From assembly GCA_019155185.1 (NCBI GenBank), contig CM032817.1:2677974-2741973 (forward strand): a stretch of 64,000 bases of DNA. The letters are read 5' to 3'. This DNA is from Beaufortia kweichowensis. Its lineage: Eukaryota; Chordata; Actinopteri; Cypriniformes; Gastromyzontidae. The notes under the pieces were generated by a model that saw nothing but the letters and a program-made list of their open reading frames with translations, did not search any database and was not told the origin of the DNA. The translations under genes were made by a program, and so were the position numbers. This document shows positions 12,319-27,861 of the stretch, one piece after another (position 1 is the stretch's first letter; each line of letters starts with the position of its first letter).

Positions 12319-13928
12319 GTTTTTTCTATATAAAAATATATTTGAGAAATTTCTCTGTGATTTTTGCATCTATTGGTCATACATACATATACATAAGTCA
12401 TACAGGTTTGGAATGACATCGAGGGTGAATAAATGATAAAAGAAATATTGTTTTTAACTTTTCCTTTTAAATATTAAACTCGAAGTATAAACAACTGAAA
12501 TAGTAAAGAGGAAATGCAAAAGTAACACTGGTAATATTTACTCTTCAAAAATGTCCCAAGAAATGATTTGTATTGTTTTTTTTAAGGATTTTTTCTCTTT
12601 TATATTTAGGGGTAAAAGGTGTAGTAATGGACTCAAATGGAAACCCTGTCCAGAATGCCGTAGTTGAAGTGGAAGGGAGAAAAAACCTCAGTCCGTTTAG
12701 GACTGACCGTAATGGAGAATACTACAGACTGCTACTGACCGGCAGCTACACCATCACGGTAAGATTGCGACCTCTGCTGGTCAATTGTGAAGTTGCCAAA
12801 ATCTAATTCTGAACATTGAGTTTTTCGCAACATTGTGTTATTTAAAAAAGTGCCTCTAAATTTCACAAAAAGGTTGTAGAAACCTAAATTACAGAGGAAA
12901 AAATATATTTTAAATGATGTGCCATAAGGTACTTACAGATGGAATGCAGTAGGGATCATGCATAACTGGATTGGTTCCATTTCCTCTAACTAGAAAATGT
13001 CTCTCTTTTACGAGAAGTTATGTTTATTTATGAAGTCTTTCCTCGTCTCCTTCCTTAAAAAATTCCTTAAAAACTGAATTGAACACAATAAAATAAAGAT
13101 TAAACAATATTTACAAAAATCAGGCATGAATGGTACACATCAATTAAAATAAAATAAAAACTTTTAACTGGTATCATAAAGGTCCATTATTAATTTCTAT
13201 ATATAATTGAAATATATATAATTATTCTGTAAGTAAAGTTATATACATAATTGACTATTTATTATTTAAACACAGTTGAATAATTGTCACCAAGAAATGC
13301 CTGATGTTATTGAGATTGAACCAACTATTTAACTGCAAATAAACACAGACAATAAACTATGAACTATTATTACAGTTGGGCTTTTATTAAATCATTGTTC
13401 AGGCAGGCAAGTTTTAAGACTTTAGTCTAAGCAACGTGTGAAGATGTTTTAATATTTGCTTAAAATCATTACAAATGGAAGTATACTATCACCATATACC
13501 AATTGACAGAATGTCTTAGTATTTGCTTAATATAGTATATGGGTACTATTTCCGTTAATAAAAGCATGCATTTGATGTGACGATCAACCTCTTGTATGCT
13601 CTATTTAAGTTATTATATATTCAATTATTTAGTTTTTAATTTTAAAGTCTTTGTTATTAATTAAAACCATGTTACTTTGCAGGTAACATACCCAGGGCAC
13701 AAGACGTTAACAAAGACCATTTCTGTGCCATATGGTCCAGACACATTTTCTGCAGTGACCCACAACTTCCTCCTAGAAAAGAGTGACTCCAGCGCAATAA
13801 TAACACAACTGCCCGGGTCTACCGCCTCCTCGATTTTAAACTATCCAGAGAACAACAGCGCCGTCCTGCTGGCCAACACAGTCACTGCACTTTCTGCATT
13901 TATCATCCAAAGACTGCTGTTGTCCTGA
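1689..13928 (+). CDS. cpm: Carboxypeptidase M, 3' six exons (5' end outside window)
   Basis: Membrane-bound M14 metallocarboxypeptidase that removes C-terminal Arg or Lys from peptides such as kinins at the cell surface. Join 1689-1858, 9933-10117, 10262-10432, 11017-11169, 12610-12758, 13683-13928. Every junction has AG/GT borders and compatible phase, giving 357 uninterrupted codons plus TGA. Human CPM is about 443 residues, so roughly the first 85, with the signal peptide and HxxE zinc motif, lie upstream. Visible landmarks in order: SMNPDGFE, DLNRNFPD, the third zinc ligand in NLHGGA, GGMQDYNYIWAQC, the catalytic Glu in TLEISCCK, a transthyretin-like domain starting GVKG, and a hydrophobic tail ending LLLS, as expected for GPI attachment. 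The order and wording match human CPM closely, more so than CPD, CPN or CPE. No frameshift or stop is seen, so the gene is probably functional. Family function is established knowledge; activity here is inferred. Confidence 0.96.
3983..4240. repeat. TA/TG compound microsatellite
   Basis: About 258 bases of TATATA, TATATG and TGTATG units. Several apparent open frames across it (for example Tyr-Ile and Tyr-Met-Cys-Ile repeats) are artefacts of the simple sequence. Confidence 0.95.
5722..6000 (-). mobile_element. Tc1-like non-autonomous element, copy A
   Basis: Read on the minus strand it contains AGCTTCTCAGGTTGAGACC, TAGTCAAAGGGTGACGCC and a GTCAAAACC-type end. These are shared with copies at 7997 and 19551, with local insertions and deletions. 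It has no open frame. The assignment rests on the CAGTACCAGTCAAAAGTTT end preserved in copy C, which resembles Tc1/mariner termini in fish. Confidence 0.7.
6266..6585. mobile_element. hAT-type MITE with 8-bp target duplication
   Basis: Terminal repeats TAGGGCTGA...TATCAGCCCTA. The flanks ATAATAAT (6258-6265) and ATAAAAAT (6586-6593) agree at 7 of 8 positions, as expected of an 8-bp hAT duplication that has since mutated. 320 bases, no transposase. Confidence 0.75.
7997..8362 (+). mobile_element. Tc1-like non-autonomous element, copy B
   Basis: Starts near TAGTCAAAGGTTTTGA and ends near ACTTTTGACTGGTGG, so both ends carry inverted GTCAAAAG-type termini. The core AAAAAGCTTCTCAGGTTGAG and CAAAGGGTGACGCCTTTGAA match copies A and C. 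Confidence 0.75.
9933..10117 (+). CDS. cpm: cpm exon with substrate-binding NRNF and zinc-ligand His
   Basis: The acceptor is CTTACAG and the donor is G|GTCAGT. It encodes YNKNGVDLNRNFPDVF, then DWLNKETFVLSANLHGGA and VVASYPYDN. The Asn-Arg of NRNF corresponds to the C-terminal-carboxylate-binding pair of M14 peptidases. The His of NLHGGA is the third zinc ligand. Length is 185 bases, with phase fitting both neighbours. Confidence 0.97.
10262..10432 (+). CDS. cpm: cpm exon, SPDNDVF to GYDWY segment
   Basis: The acceptor is CATTCAG and the donor is CCAG|GTAAAC. It encodes SPDNDVFLHLAKTYSFNH, then GDTCYGSNNFVNGIINGYDW. The paired cysteine and the NGxxNGYxWY pattern fit CPM. It lies only 144 bases after the previous exon. 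Confidence 0.95.
10582..10651. repeat. Short hairpin repeat in cpm intron
   Basis: Inverted arms GTTTTGGGTCACC and GGTGACCCAAAAC surround a 40-base loop. Nearby text about TTCACCCTTTAA and AACCTGTATGA resembles the GGGATAGTTCACC family, so this is probably a deleted relic of it. Confidence 0.6.
11017..11169 (+). CDS. cpm: cpm exon with catalytic glutamate
   Basis: The acceptor is a long CT-rich tract ending CCTCAG and the donor is CCTAG|GTAGGG. It encodes GGMQDYNYIWAQCLEITLEI followed by SCCKFPPENELP and ends YMKQVHLG. The second Glu of EITLE is the general base of the M14 family. The 153 bases keep phase 1 at both ends. Confidence 0.97.
12237..12315. repeat. (TA)n microsatellite
   Basis: About 78 bases of TA in the cpm intron between 11169 and 12610. 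Confidence 0.95.
12610..12758 (+). CDS. cpm: cpm exon, transthyretin-like domain start
   Basis: The acceptor is TATATTTAG and the donor is ATCACG|GTAAGA. It encodes GVKGVVMDSNGNPVQNAVVE, then GRKNLSPFRTDRNGEYYRLL. This is the beta-barrel domain that follows the catalytic domain in the regulatory (N/E) subfamily of M14 carboxypeptidases. Confidence 0.95.
12759..13682 (+). other. cpm last intron
   Basis: 924 bases of AT-rich intron between phase-0 splice sites. Nothing else recognised. Confidence 0.8.
13683..13928 (+). CDS. cpm: cpm last coding exon with GPI-signal-like tail
   Basis: The acceptor is CTTTGCAG and the exon ends at TGA 13926-13928. It begins VTYPGHKTLTKTISVPYG, matching the VTVPGH start of the same segment in human CPM. 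The last 20 or so residues are hydrophobic (LLANTVTALSAFII, then QRLLLS) after a small-residue, serine-rich stretch. That is typical of a cleaved GPI-attachment signal. The omega site cannot be fixed by eye. Confidence 0.95.
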   Translation, partial: VTYPGHKTLTKTISVPYGPDTFSAVTHNFLLEKSDSSAIITQLPGSTASSILNYPENNSAVLLANTVTALSAFIIQRLLLS

Positions 13929-14890
13929 GACAACAAAACTGCTTTTCTTGCACAATCAAACTTTTCTAAAGACTGTTATATGTTGTTCAATATCATGAGG
14001 CCATGTCTATCATCATGCAGGGAAAATGATTGACACTGATGACAAGCACTATATGACTAAATGACAGTCCTGCTAACATTTGTACATTTTTATGAGCTGT
14101 ACGCAAATCAAACGCTTTACAAGCTCTAAATGGGCAAAAAGTCATTTATGACTGGCAAATTTGACATCTTCCTCAATCTGTTTACATTCAAATTCCAAAA
14201 CCTGATTTATGAGATGATAACGTGAAAGTGAATAGCAACCAAGAATGCTTTTTAGTAGTGAAAGACTGTTGACTTGAAGAAAAGAAGCTACAGTAGTGAC
14301 ACATGAAGATTATATAACTTGAAGGCAATGTATATACACCTATGTAGTTTATATAAATATGTATTTTTGTACACAATCATATGACATGTATACATTTTAT
14401 AACTTTTAACTGCAGGAACGTACTGCTCTTAGATTGTGTCGTGGTTTTAAATGTTGAAGAAGGTGCTGATGTTTTAAACAAATTACCTTAATAACCTAAT
14501 CTGTATGTTAACAATGTTTCTTGCATATGTATACATTTAAAATGTTAAAAATGAAGAGTGAAAACAAGTCAGCTAAAAAACCTTTGGTGCCCGTTCTACC
14601 TCACTCAATCAATCTCAGATTAGACAGACTGGCAGTGCCTTAAATAAACCTGTCATGAGCATTCACATGATTTCATTTCTGGTTTTTTTAAACATGTCAG
14701 ATATGGTATGCCTTTGAAAACAATATTTAGTAAGAGGATAATAAGAGGATTTTGTAAACAGCAGCTAACAGAATATTTATTGATATACCGTGCTGTACGT
14801 GTTGGGTTTTAAATGTGAATGGACAAATTTGCACTTGAACAAGGAATGACCAAGTCACAGGTTTTCTGTTCTAAATAAAATTGTGCTTTT
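13929..14890 (+). other. cpm: cpm 3' untranslated region with poly(A) signals
   Basis: Non-coding AT-rich stretch directly after the cpm stop. AATAAA hexamers at 14643-14648 and 14874-14879 are plausible polyadenylation signals. Where the transcript really ends cannot be told from sequence alone. Confidence 0.55.
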
Positions 14891-15353
14891 GTATATGGTT
14901 TTAAAATATAATTAGGGCAATTCCAGCATAATGGATGTGACTTTTCTAGCATTTTAAAACTTGAAATAAATTCTCACAGAATTATTGCCAATATATTGAA
15001 CCATCTATTTATATAAATCCCAGACACCAAAATAATCAGTCAAGAAGTATTTTATTTTAAAAATGAAAATATACATGCCATATGTATATGATCAAATTTA
15101 AAGAAAACACGTGTTTGTAAGGCAACATACTTTGTAGGATTTCTGTGAATTAAAATGCACAAACCAGAAGCAAAAATACCCAACAAATAGAGAAGAGATG
15201 ACACGTCAAAGAACATTAAATAGTTATTTTATTTTAATTTTCATGTTTACGTTTATGAGGAATATTGACTGTTATGGATGTGACTATTTCAAAAGCGGCA
15301 CTTTAGCTTTAGAAAGTCATGCTTTAAACAGAAGTCTTAAACATCGAGAGACG

Positions 15354-15583
15354 CTGCGTTCCAGACACCTGGGATTTAGTATATTTCCCACCTTAACCCG
15401 GAAATGGCATCCGTAACGGCGCTCTTTTAATGTTGCTAAATACTTTAAATGTTTTAACGTTACCGTTTAACGTCATTAGCAACATTGATGTTTAACATTA
15501 CAAAAAAACGTTTAAATGGTACTAAATACACACGTTATTTCCGGGTTTGAGGTGGAATAAATCCCGAGTTGTCAGGAACGCAG
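15354..15583. mobile_element. Inverted-repeat MITE, GCGTTCCAGACA type, copy 1
   Basis: The left end CTGCGTTCCAGACACCTGGG and right end CCCGAGTTGTCAGGAACGCAG are imperfect inverted repeats. They extend inward through a CCCACCTTAACCCGGAAAT / ATTTCCGGGTTTGAGGTGG pair, so nearly the whole 230 bases can fold. A diverged relative lies at 49394. No open frame. Confidence 0.75.
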
Positions 15584-18500
15584 CAAGAGACCTCATATCG
15601 GTATTAAAATCACCTGATATTGACATCTGAGCTTTCAGTATGACAAAGACCTTCGATAACAACTTTATTTTGTGATGGTGGTTCCCACTTGCATTAAATC
15701 ATCCAGTAATTTCTGTTACTACGGAATATTTATAAAGTTAATTGACTGGAAGAAATGATCCTTTTATAGTTAATAGAGTACTTTCAGTTAAAGGTGAAAT
15801 ATGAACGTAATTGCAGAACAACGGTCTACCAATTCGAAGCTTGTTTGATTAATTGTAACTAATTACTCTTTACCAATAATTAGACTAATTAAAGCCTTGA
15901 GCAGCTGTTATCACTAATCGCATACCGTCTCACTCCATCTGCTATTCCCTGTATTCATGACAGTCACAGTTCGTGAATGAAAGTGGCTCACACTCGATAT
16001 ATTTCATTATATAGAGTTTCTGTGGCGGAAATGAGGCGCACACGAAAGATTGGTATGTTTAATAACCCAAAATGATCTTTTATTTTGTGAAGTCTTGTGA
16101 TAACGGCAATAGCCAGTCATCAGATTTTAGTGCTGGCACATTTAAGAACGCAATAACACGTGGAATAAAGCTTGCCTATACATGTTAATGTGGTGTTTTT
16201 AACCAAAGACAGGATGCGAAGGCCACCTCAGTTTGCACAAACCCCAAATAATGAATAAATAAATATAAGAATGTGAACTATTCCCTGAATCGCACATTGA
16301 TCAAATACATTTAGGCTTTAAAACATTATAACAAAATGTTCTGTGATGATTTGAGACGTTATTGTGGCACAAACTTGGGCACAAAATCAGCATACAGTGC
16401 TGTTTTCTTAGAAAATATTTATGACACAGGGTTATAGAATAAACCGTCTTTGTCTTTTAATAAATCATTTTAAAAATAGTCACATATATTAAAAAAATGT
16501 CTACTACAGAAAAAGTACAATTCACTTTAAGCAACTGGCCACAATTTAAAATGGTAGTTAAAATGACTTGATTGATCAAAATGTAAGGCAGCAAAGAATT
16601 CTTTAGATTGTATAATGTTAATGTTATACCTTGTGATTTTCCTGGAAAAACTGTTTAGAAAATACAAACACCACTTCTGACTTTCCACCACAGGATGTAG
16701 TTCCAGTATCTACCAGCAGGGACGAATGACATCATGCAAATCATCATATGCTGACCGGCAGGTGAGTGTGCAATCTAGAATTCATGAACCCAAAAACTAC
16801 ACGAATGCATAAAAGGGGTCAAAGTGACCCATATTGTACTTGAATTTAGTGAAAAAGTGCAAAAATTAGGAGAACTAATGATATACTCATGTTTTAATAT
16901 ATAAAACATGCTTATTTGTTCTGTTTTTTGATTATGCACGTTGCAAAAGATGACAGTTTTTAAAATGCTTATTACACTAGAGAAGGATGTTGCAATGGTA
17001 TTCCCTTCCTTATTTTGCCATATATGCAAAGATGTGGTTTTGAAAGAGAGGGAAAGTTCATATTTTAATTGATTTTCATCACATGAATGTAAAAAATGAT
17101 GTGCATGCAATAATAATGTTTAATAAATGTTGCATTGTGGTTAGAAAATAGTCCTCAAGCACTTACTGTATGTTTTTTTTCTTTACTATAATTTTTAATT
17201 GGGTTACAAAGTATTTAAGATACAGTATTTTGTTATATATAAATACGCATGAATATAATGTTAATCTGTTTACGATTCAAATAAATGTGTGTAGATTAGT
17301 GTTACACCTTTTGACTTATCTCATACTATATTACAGTATCTTAAACCAGATCAATCAGATAATCATTAAATTCACCACAAATACTATAAAAAAGCTGAAA
17401 AACATCACTTATGGGCTCTGCTTTCAAAGGGGCATTGAAATATTTTCTTATTTGAACTTAAGCCATAAAGAATTGGAGCAGATGGCAGGAGGACTGAAGT
17501 TTGGCACTGGGTCCAGCAAAGACTTGATTTTGAAGGAGGTTGGCAGAACGGGTGAGAAAAATGTCTTGCAATTATCAGTATATTTCAGCAGGGGTCAGTA
17601 TTGCTCTTTTGTACACTTCTTGAGCACTGCATTAGTAGCCTTCATTTCTCTACCTGGCTACTTTTCAAGTATTTTCTTGATGCTGACTGGTCAGTCTGTG
17701 TGGTTAATTTGTGTAAATCTATATTGATATATACAGCTGCTGCTTATTCAGAACTATTTGTATCATTTTTGTAACACCCATAGCCAGTTAGTTCAGTTAT
17801 TGTTTGCATGCCAGGGACTATATTGTTTAATGGTTGAATAGCATTTAATTGGACAGGTTGTGTCTGTGCTTTTCAGTAAGCAGATGAATGTTTCAGTGGC
17901 ATTGCTTTTGTGAGATTAAACAGCCTTGGGCAGAATGTCTTCTCATACTGTAATGCTTCATCCCAAAGTGAACTGGTTTCTCTCTCAGTTGAGAGATGAC
18001 AACTGTTGTGCAAAGATGTGCAGCAGAATATAAAACCCCAGAGCAGCTGTGGGTGTGAAATAAACATGTAGATTAGACCACCTTCACACCTCCCAGAACT
18101 CATTTAAATTAAAATTCAATTAAAGTTGAAATAACATCTGTCTGGAGTCCACTTTAAGTGTCACATCACTTGAAGTTTCTAGTACACTTGAGGTATAAGG
18201 ACATCCTTAAGCATTAAGAACCTGTTTTTGTGTGAAAAGCCAAATGGCAGAAATCCATTATACAGTACAGCACTGACATTTAAACCTTTTGGGATTCAAC
18301 ATTAAAATCACAAGGCATCCATTCTTCTGTTGGTTTGTCATATAAAAAAAATCTTGTGCTTTGACATTAAATGAAATATGTAGACAAAAATATAATTGTG
18401 CAATGCAAGTTTTTTTTTATTTAAGACAGCTCAGACATGTATTTTAGTCTGTGGCTAGACTGAAGCTTTGTCTATGACACCAGAAATAAGATTATTTCTT

Positions 18501-19550
18501 TAGACTATAATCGTTAGTCTGGGATTTTGTTTATAAATGTTCACAAGCCACTTTAATGATTCCACGTGGATTTTTATAATAATTTTGTAGATTACGCTTA
18601 CAAAGAGCATTTTCTTGGCCAATGACGTATTTCAGAGATGTACTTACTGTAACTAACTTGGATTCAGTATATACATTGTCCGACTATACTTTTTCAAATT
18701 GTATAAGTCTTCTGTAAATTCTGCAGTTTTTTAATAATAATTAATATATATTTACAATATTTTTTCCAAATGGAAAAGATCCCATTATTGTCTGGAACAG
18801 TTCTGTGCAATAATAAAATAATCCGTTTGTCTGTAGCACTAAAAGGCCTAAATGTTTGTAAAAGTACCTGTAATTTTTAGAAACCCCAGAGGGCCATGTG
18901 TTTAAAATGTTTTGTATGACCTAGAAGCAGTCTTCCTGCATCTTCAAGCCATCTTCCTGCAACTTGCTTGATATTTTAATAAAGTCTTTTACTAAAACAT
19001 GTTTGTTTAAATGATATATTTCTATAATGAGATGCTTTGTTTATATTTAGGGTGATGTTAGTAGCAGATTTTTGCCAGCCCAAAGCACATATTACAGGCA
19101 GCTATCAGGACAGCTTAAAATACACAGCACTCAACAGGTCTGTCATAGCCAACTAAACACACACAAAACATTGTACAAAATCCACCTTTACTGTAATTAC
19201 CTATTATGTGTAACAATTGTACAGTGATGTGAATTACGAACAAGCTGGCAGTTGCACTTTCATTAGGATTTTGGCAAAGCTGAGCGTGGAAATTGCTCAT
19301 CAGGCCCAGTTTTTGTTTCAAAGCAAGAATGATTGTGGCTGGCAGAACATTTGCATGTCTATTGAAATGGACAATAATTGGTTAAGGATGACATGTCTCT
19401 CAGGCACTGGGACTGTGTGACAGATTTTTATTCAAGTCAGGTCAACTGTATCTGACTTCCAAAGTTACTTTACCATACAGATAACTTCAAGTGTAATATG
19501 TCCAGGAAATGCTAGCTAAGGGTTTATTCATTGTTGTGTTTGTTTGTATT
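15584..19550. other. Intergenic, no supported gene
   Basis: AT-rich. An open frame at 17170-17727 is rich in Ile, Leu and Phe from AT bias and matches no family I know. Its stretch 17431-17552 is bounded by a TTTCAAAG acceptor-like and ACGG|GTGAGA donor-like site and could be an exon of an unknown transcript, but support is thin. Confidence 0.4.
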
Positions 19551-19963
19551 TACAGTACCAGTCAAAAGTTTAGACACAATTGACCAAAATATTTCTCATG
19601 ATCTTAAAAAGCTTTTAATATGTAGATGAAAATATAATTGTGCCAACATATTAATTTATTTTATTAGAAATGTAAAATTATATTAAAAATAGGCTGTTTT
19701 TGCAATGGATTACTTGGAGCAAATAATGAATAAAAAGCAGCCAATAAGAGTCCGGCATAGATAAATATTCCTTCAGTGATGTTTAAAAAGCTTCCCAGGT
19801 TGTGACCTCAAGAAGCTGGATGATAAAATATCAATTTTATAATTCTAGTCAAAGGGTGACGCCTTTGAAGATGCTAAAAAAATAAGTGTTCATTTATTTT
19901 GGATGCCTTTAGCCACAACAGAATTGTTTCATTATTTCATAGTTTGCTACTATTCTAACATGG
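19551..19963 (+). mobile_element. Tc1-like non-autonomous element, copy C
   Basis: Begins TACAGTACCAGTCAAAAGTT, the best-preserved terminus of this family in the window. It shares AAAAAGCTTCCCAGGTTGTG and CAAAGGGTGACGCCTTTGAA with copies A and B. Confidence 0.8.
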
Positions 19964-23832
<3,869 letters not shown>

Positions 23833-24975
23833 GGCAGTCTTAGATGCCCTCAAGGACGTTTTGCTAATGTCTTTTATTCAATAAACCCCTCAACTCCCTC
23901 AAGAGTAAGCTTGTGTTACATGTTTACACTCATCTATCTCAGCAGGAGTCACATGGTTCACACACATTTACACATTTTGTACATTTTCCACTGTAATGGC
24001 CAACAGGTTTATCCTTCATTTTATCCAAAGATCTCACAATCATTCAAGGACTTCTGCTTCGATATTGTGAGTGTGGACAAAGATAATATAAATATGAATA
24101 TTAACAAGATGTGCCGGCGCTGTTATCGGAGAACTGATTATGGCATCTTATAGGTGTTTGTTTGTAGATTATAAATGTTTAATTCAAAATTAAGATTCAT
24201 GTGAATTAACCTCGACATCTTTTCTGTTATCTTCTTTCATTCGTTGTTTTATTTGTTGGCATTTAGCTATTAAAGATGCGTTTAATGTTCACATTTGTGA
24301 CAGATGAACGCACCCAAATATTTTATTTCAGTAATCAGTTTCAGAAAATACTGTGTGTTGACAACCAACCATTTCTCCAGGATGCCCCACATGTCCACAT
24401 TCCACCTAGCCCATGCGGTGTTCAACTTCATTCTCTTTTAAAAGGTGGTGTTGTATGCAGCCTTGGCTATATGCATGGAAACCTAGACAAACCTATTGAC
24501 ATTTGACATACAGTAACATCTAAGAATGCTGATATCACATTCAATCATAGTTCTTTTCAGATATTAAACGCTTCCTGATTCCTCCTCCACCTCCTCCTCT
24601 TTTTCTCATTTATAAATAAATTTACTGCAAAAAATCCTGTAATGTCACTTTTATCTACAGCATTGCTAGCTACGCTGTAGTTTCCCCCATCATTCTTTAA
24701 AGTGACAATGTACCACCCTCACACCATCTGTCATAAATGTTTGGCTGGGTAGAGCAAGATGAAAGATTGTGGGAGAGGAATGTTATTATTCTGCGTTTAT
24801 GGTGGAAAACACATCCACCACACACATACATATCACTAGTAGTTGTCGTAGTAGTTTTTAGTCGAGTAATGGGCATACAGGTACAGTTGTCTACTTGAAC
24901 ACGGAATAAAACAAGTTACAGTAAAGATATCTGTTAATATATTATCTGTTAATGGACTTGATTATCTTGTTCTTG

Positions 24976-25290
24976 TTAAAGGGATAGTTCACCAAAAAGA
25001 AACATTCTTTTATTATTTACTCACTCTCATGTCATGTCAAACCTGTATGACTTTCTTGCTTCAGCAGAACACAGAAGATGATATTTATAAAAACGCTGGT
25101 TACCGGCACTCATTCACATTCATAGTATGAACATAAGGTACAATAGAAGTCAATGGGTGCCGGTAACCAGCGTTTTGCTAAATATCTTCTTCTGTGTTTC
25201 ACAAAAGAAAGAATTATATACAGGGTTTGAATGACATAAGGGTGAAAAATTATGACATAATTTTTTATTTTTGGGTGAACTTTCCCTTTG
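24976..25290. mobile_element. GGGATAGTTCACC inverted-repeat element, copy 1
   Basis: The left end TTAAAGGGATAGTTCACC and right end GGGTGAACTTTCCCTTTG are inverted. A central hairpin pairs AACGCTGGTTACCGGCAC with GTGCCGGTAACCAGCGTT around AAGTCAATGG. The same structure appears at 53198 and 59265. This family is abundant in cyprinid genomes. Confidence 0.85.
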
Positions 25291-25566
25291 AGGTAAGATT
25301 TTTCAGCGGAGGTTACATCAAAAACCATATTTAAAAATTAAGTATATTAAGTGAAATAAAGTGCAGTGAGATACTTTATTTGGCTTTACTCTTGGACAGT
25401 TAATTTACTCCATTAATATGAACAGCAGTAGTAAATGTCTTGATTGAATATTTTACTAGTAAATTTGCAACTGCTATTTTGGTGAAATGGTTTATAACTT
25501 GTTCCCTCACGATCATTATGGTCATAATTCAGTGTAACATTAACTTAGTATATTTAAAGTGTCTTA

Positions 25567-25774
25567 AGCCCTATTCGGACGGGATTAGTTTTACATGGGG
25601 AGGTGGGGGTAAAGTAATTTTACCTCAGGACGTCTGTAATATTAATGGCCAATTCGCACGGGACAAGACATCTCAGTAAAACTAGCAGAAGTGGGAGGGG
25701 TAACTCGCTTTACGCACCACAGTAACCTCCTTGTCGTCATGTGCGTATGACGTTGCTTCCTGTTATCATGTGCG

Positions 25775-25816
<42 letters not shown>

Positions 25817-26316
25817 TTACACATATATATATACATGTTATATAAAACAGTTAGGTCCAGTCTAACAATTTCTGATTGGATTGTGTAGGTAATAGACATT
25901 TACCTAGAGCTAAAAGAAGTTTTGTGCCTCTAATAAGTGCTTTCGATCTTCTTTTTGCTTTAAATGGTATGCTGAAAACACTGGAGGTTTGTTTTCAGAG
26001 TTGTCTCACCACCTACAACGCAACCGAATGCTTCTTCAAGCTCCTCCATGCACCAAAAACTACTTTTAAACAGGAAATGACAGAATTTTACCGTACATTT
26101 TTACAGCGGGTCTATTCGAACGGGATTAGTATTACCCGAGGTCATTTTTCCAGACCTTTTTACAGAAGGTAAAAGTCGCCGTAATCTTTACTGACATTGT
26201 CCGTAATGATTACCGAGATGGCACATTCGGACAGGACTAAAATCACAGAGAAGCTCTGGTAATAATTACTTTACCCCCACCTCCTCATGTAAAACTAATC
26301 CTGTCCGAATAGGGCT
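25567..26316. mobile_element. 750-bp DNA transposon derivative with about 54-bp terminal repeats
   Basis: The ends AGCCCTATTCGGACGGGATT and AATCCTGTCCGAATAGGGCT are inverted, and the match continues inward for about 54 bases with only two or three differences. Both flanks are TTA, compatible with a PIF/Harbinger-type 3-bp duplication. An extra internal copy of part of the terminus (GGGTCTATTCGAACGGGATT) lies near 26107. A (TA)n tract sits at 25778-25807. No transposase frame. Confidence 0.8.
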
Positions 26317-26984
26317 TTAAATTACATTTAGTTATGACCAAGATATATCAGATATAACCCCACGTATTCTTCAAAATCTGGAGAAAATTGTCACATATTT
26401 ACAGATGGCGAAATATTGTGTCGTCTGTAGTCCCTGTTGTAAATTATTAGAAGTCAGAGTTTGAATTATTTGTTTCAGTTGTCTTCAGTAGACCAGAGGG
26501 TTTAGTGAGACTGCTGCTGTGTGACTAATGAGTCTGTATCATCACATGACAATAAACCTTAGCCAAGTGTGTGTGTGCGCCTCCTGCGATGACACCTGAT
26601 TGTTCTTTCACAATGAGGCACCAAATTGCTTACTGAGCCAATCCGCTGTTCGACTATATTCAACTTGAGTGGTTTGCCTAATTGCAGGTTTCCCCCATTC
26701 ATAGAGTCGAGTCGATCAATACAACAGAATCTTGTGAAACATCATTCCATGTGTATTGCTGGCTTTGCTTCAGCTTTTGGCCAAAAGAGCCCCAGGATCA
26801 ATTTAACCGTGAGACCATCTATTAAGCAATGTTTTTTGTTTGTTTTTATCTCCTCAGGAAATCACATTTGTTTCCAATGACAATTGTACAGAAAGCTGCT
26901 TTATTAAACTATGGGTTTACAATTGATGAAAATCTAAGAATTTATGCTTGTAAAATTATGAGGTCAGAATGCTCAAAAACAGCA

Positions 26985-27091
26985 TTTAAAGGAATAGTAA
27001 AAATCGGACCCTACTGACTTTCCATAGTAGAAATTATACATTACTGTGGTCAAGTCATCGGGGTCTATTTTTGGGTGAACTATTCATTTTA
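26985..27091. mobile_element. Short deleted GGGATAGTTCACC-family relic
   Basis: Begins TTTAAAGGAATAGTAAAAA and ends TTTTTGGGTGAACTATTC. The central hairpin is missing. Confidence 0.5.
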
Positions 27092-27305
27092 AATAAGAGT
27101 TGTGACCCTGTCTATGAAATCCAGGCTAAAGTTCCACAATCTAATTATGAGGAGCTACAAAATTCGATTTCAATAATTTATTTCATCTTTGACATCACCT
27201 TACCCTGTCAACATCAGACAGATTAGAAGATATCAAGGTTATATTTTCACAACATGTTCTTTATGTGTGATGATTTTATGTAGAAATCAGTAATGACTAA
27301 AGCTG

Positions 27306-27861
27306 GATTTTCACAGACAGAAAAAAAAAAGCTAAAGACGGCAAAACTTGTAAGTAATGGTTGTAAGCCATTTGGTGGATTTTCACAGACAGAAAAAAAC
27401 CCACAGCTGAGTTAAAGACGGCAAAACTTGTATGTAATGGTTGTAAACCATTTGGTGGATTTTCACAGACAGAAAAAAAAAACACAGCTGAGTTAAAGAC
27501 GGCAAAACTTGTATGTAATGGTTGTAAACCATTTGGTGGATTTTCACAGACAGAAAAAAAAAACACAGCTGAGTTAAAGATGGCAAAACTTGTATGTAAT
27601 GGTTGTAAGCCATTTGGTGGATTTTCACAGACAGAAAAAAACCCACAGCTGAGTTAAAGACGGCAAAACTTGTATGTAATGGTTGTAAGCCATTTGGTGG
27701 ATTTTCACAGACAGAAAAAAAACCCACAGCTGAGTTAAAGACGGCAAAACTTGTATGTAATGGTTGTAAGCCATTTGGTGGATTTTCACAGACAGAAAAA
27801 AAAAACACAGCTGAGTTAAAGATGGCAAAACTTGTAAGTAATGGTTGTAAGCCATTTGGTG
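27306..27861. repeat. 80-81 bp minisatellite, 7 units
   Basis: Units begin GATTTTCACAGACAG at 27306, 27378, 27458, 27539, 27620, 27700 and 27781. A partial unit starts at 27862. The first unit is 72 bases and the rest are 80-81; most of the change lies in the A-run. Because 81 is a multiple of three, the minus strand stays open for 173 codons, which is not evidence of coding. Confidence 0.95.

Noticed and set aside
17170..17727. 185-codon plus-strand frame, membrane-protein-like
   Set aside because: Hydrophobic content reflects AT-rich codons. No conserved motif. Only the sub-segment 17431-17552 has splice-like borders, too weak to call.
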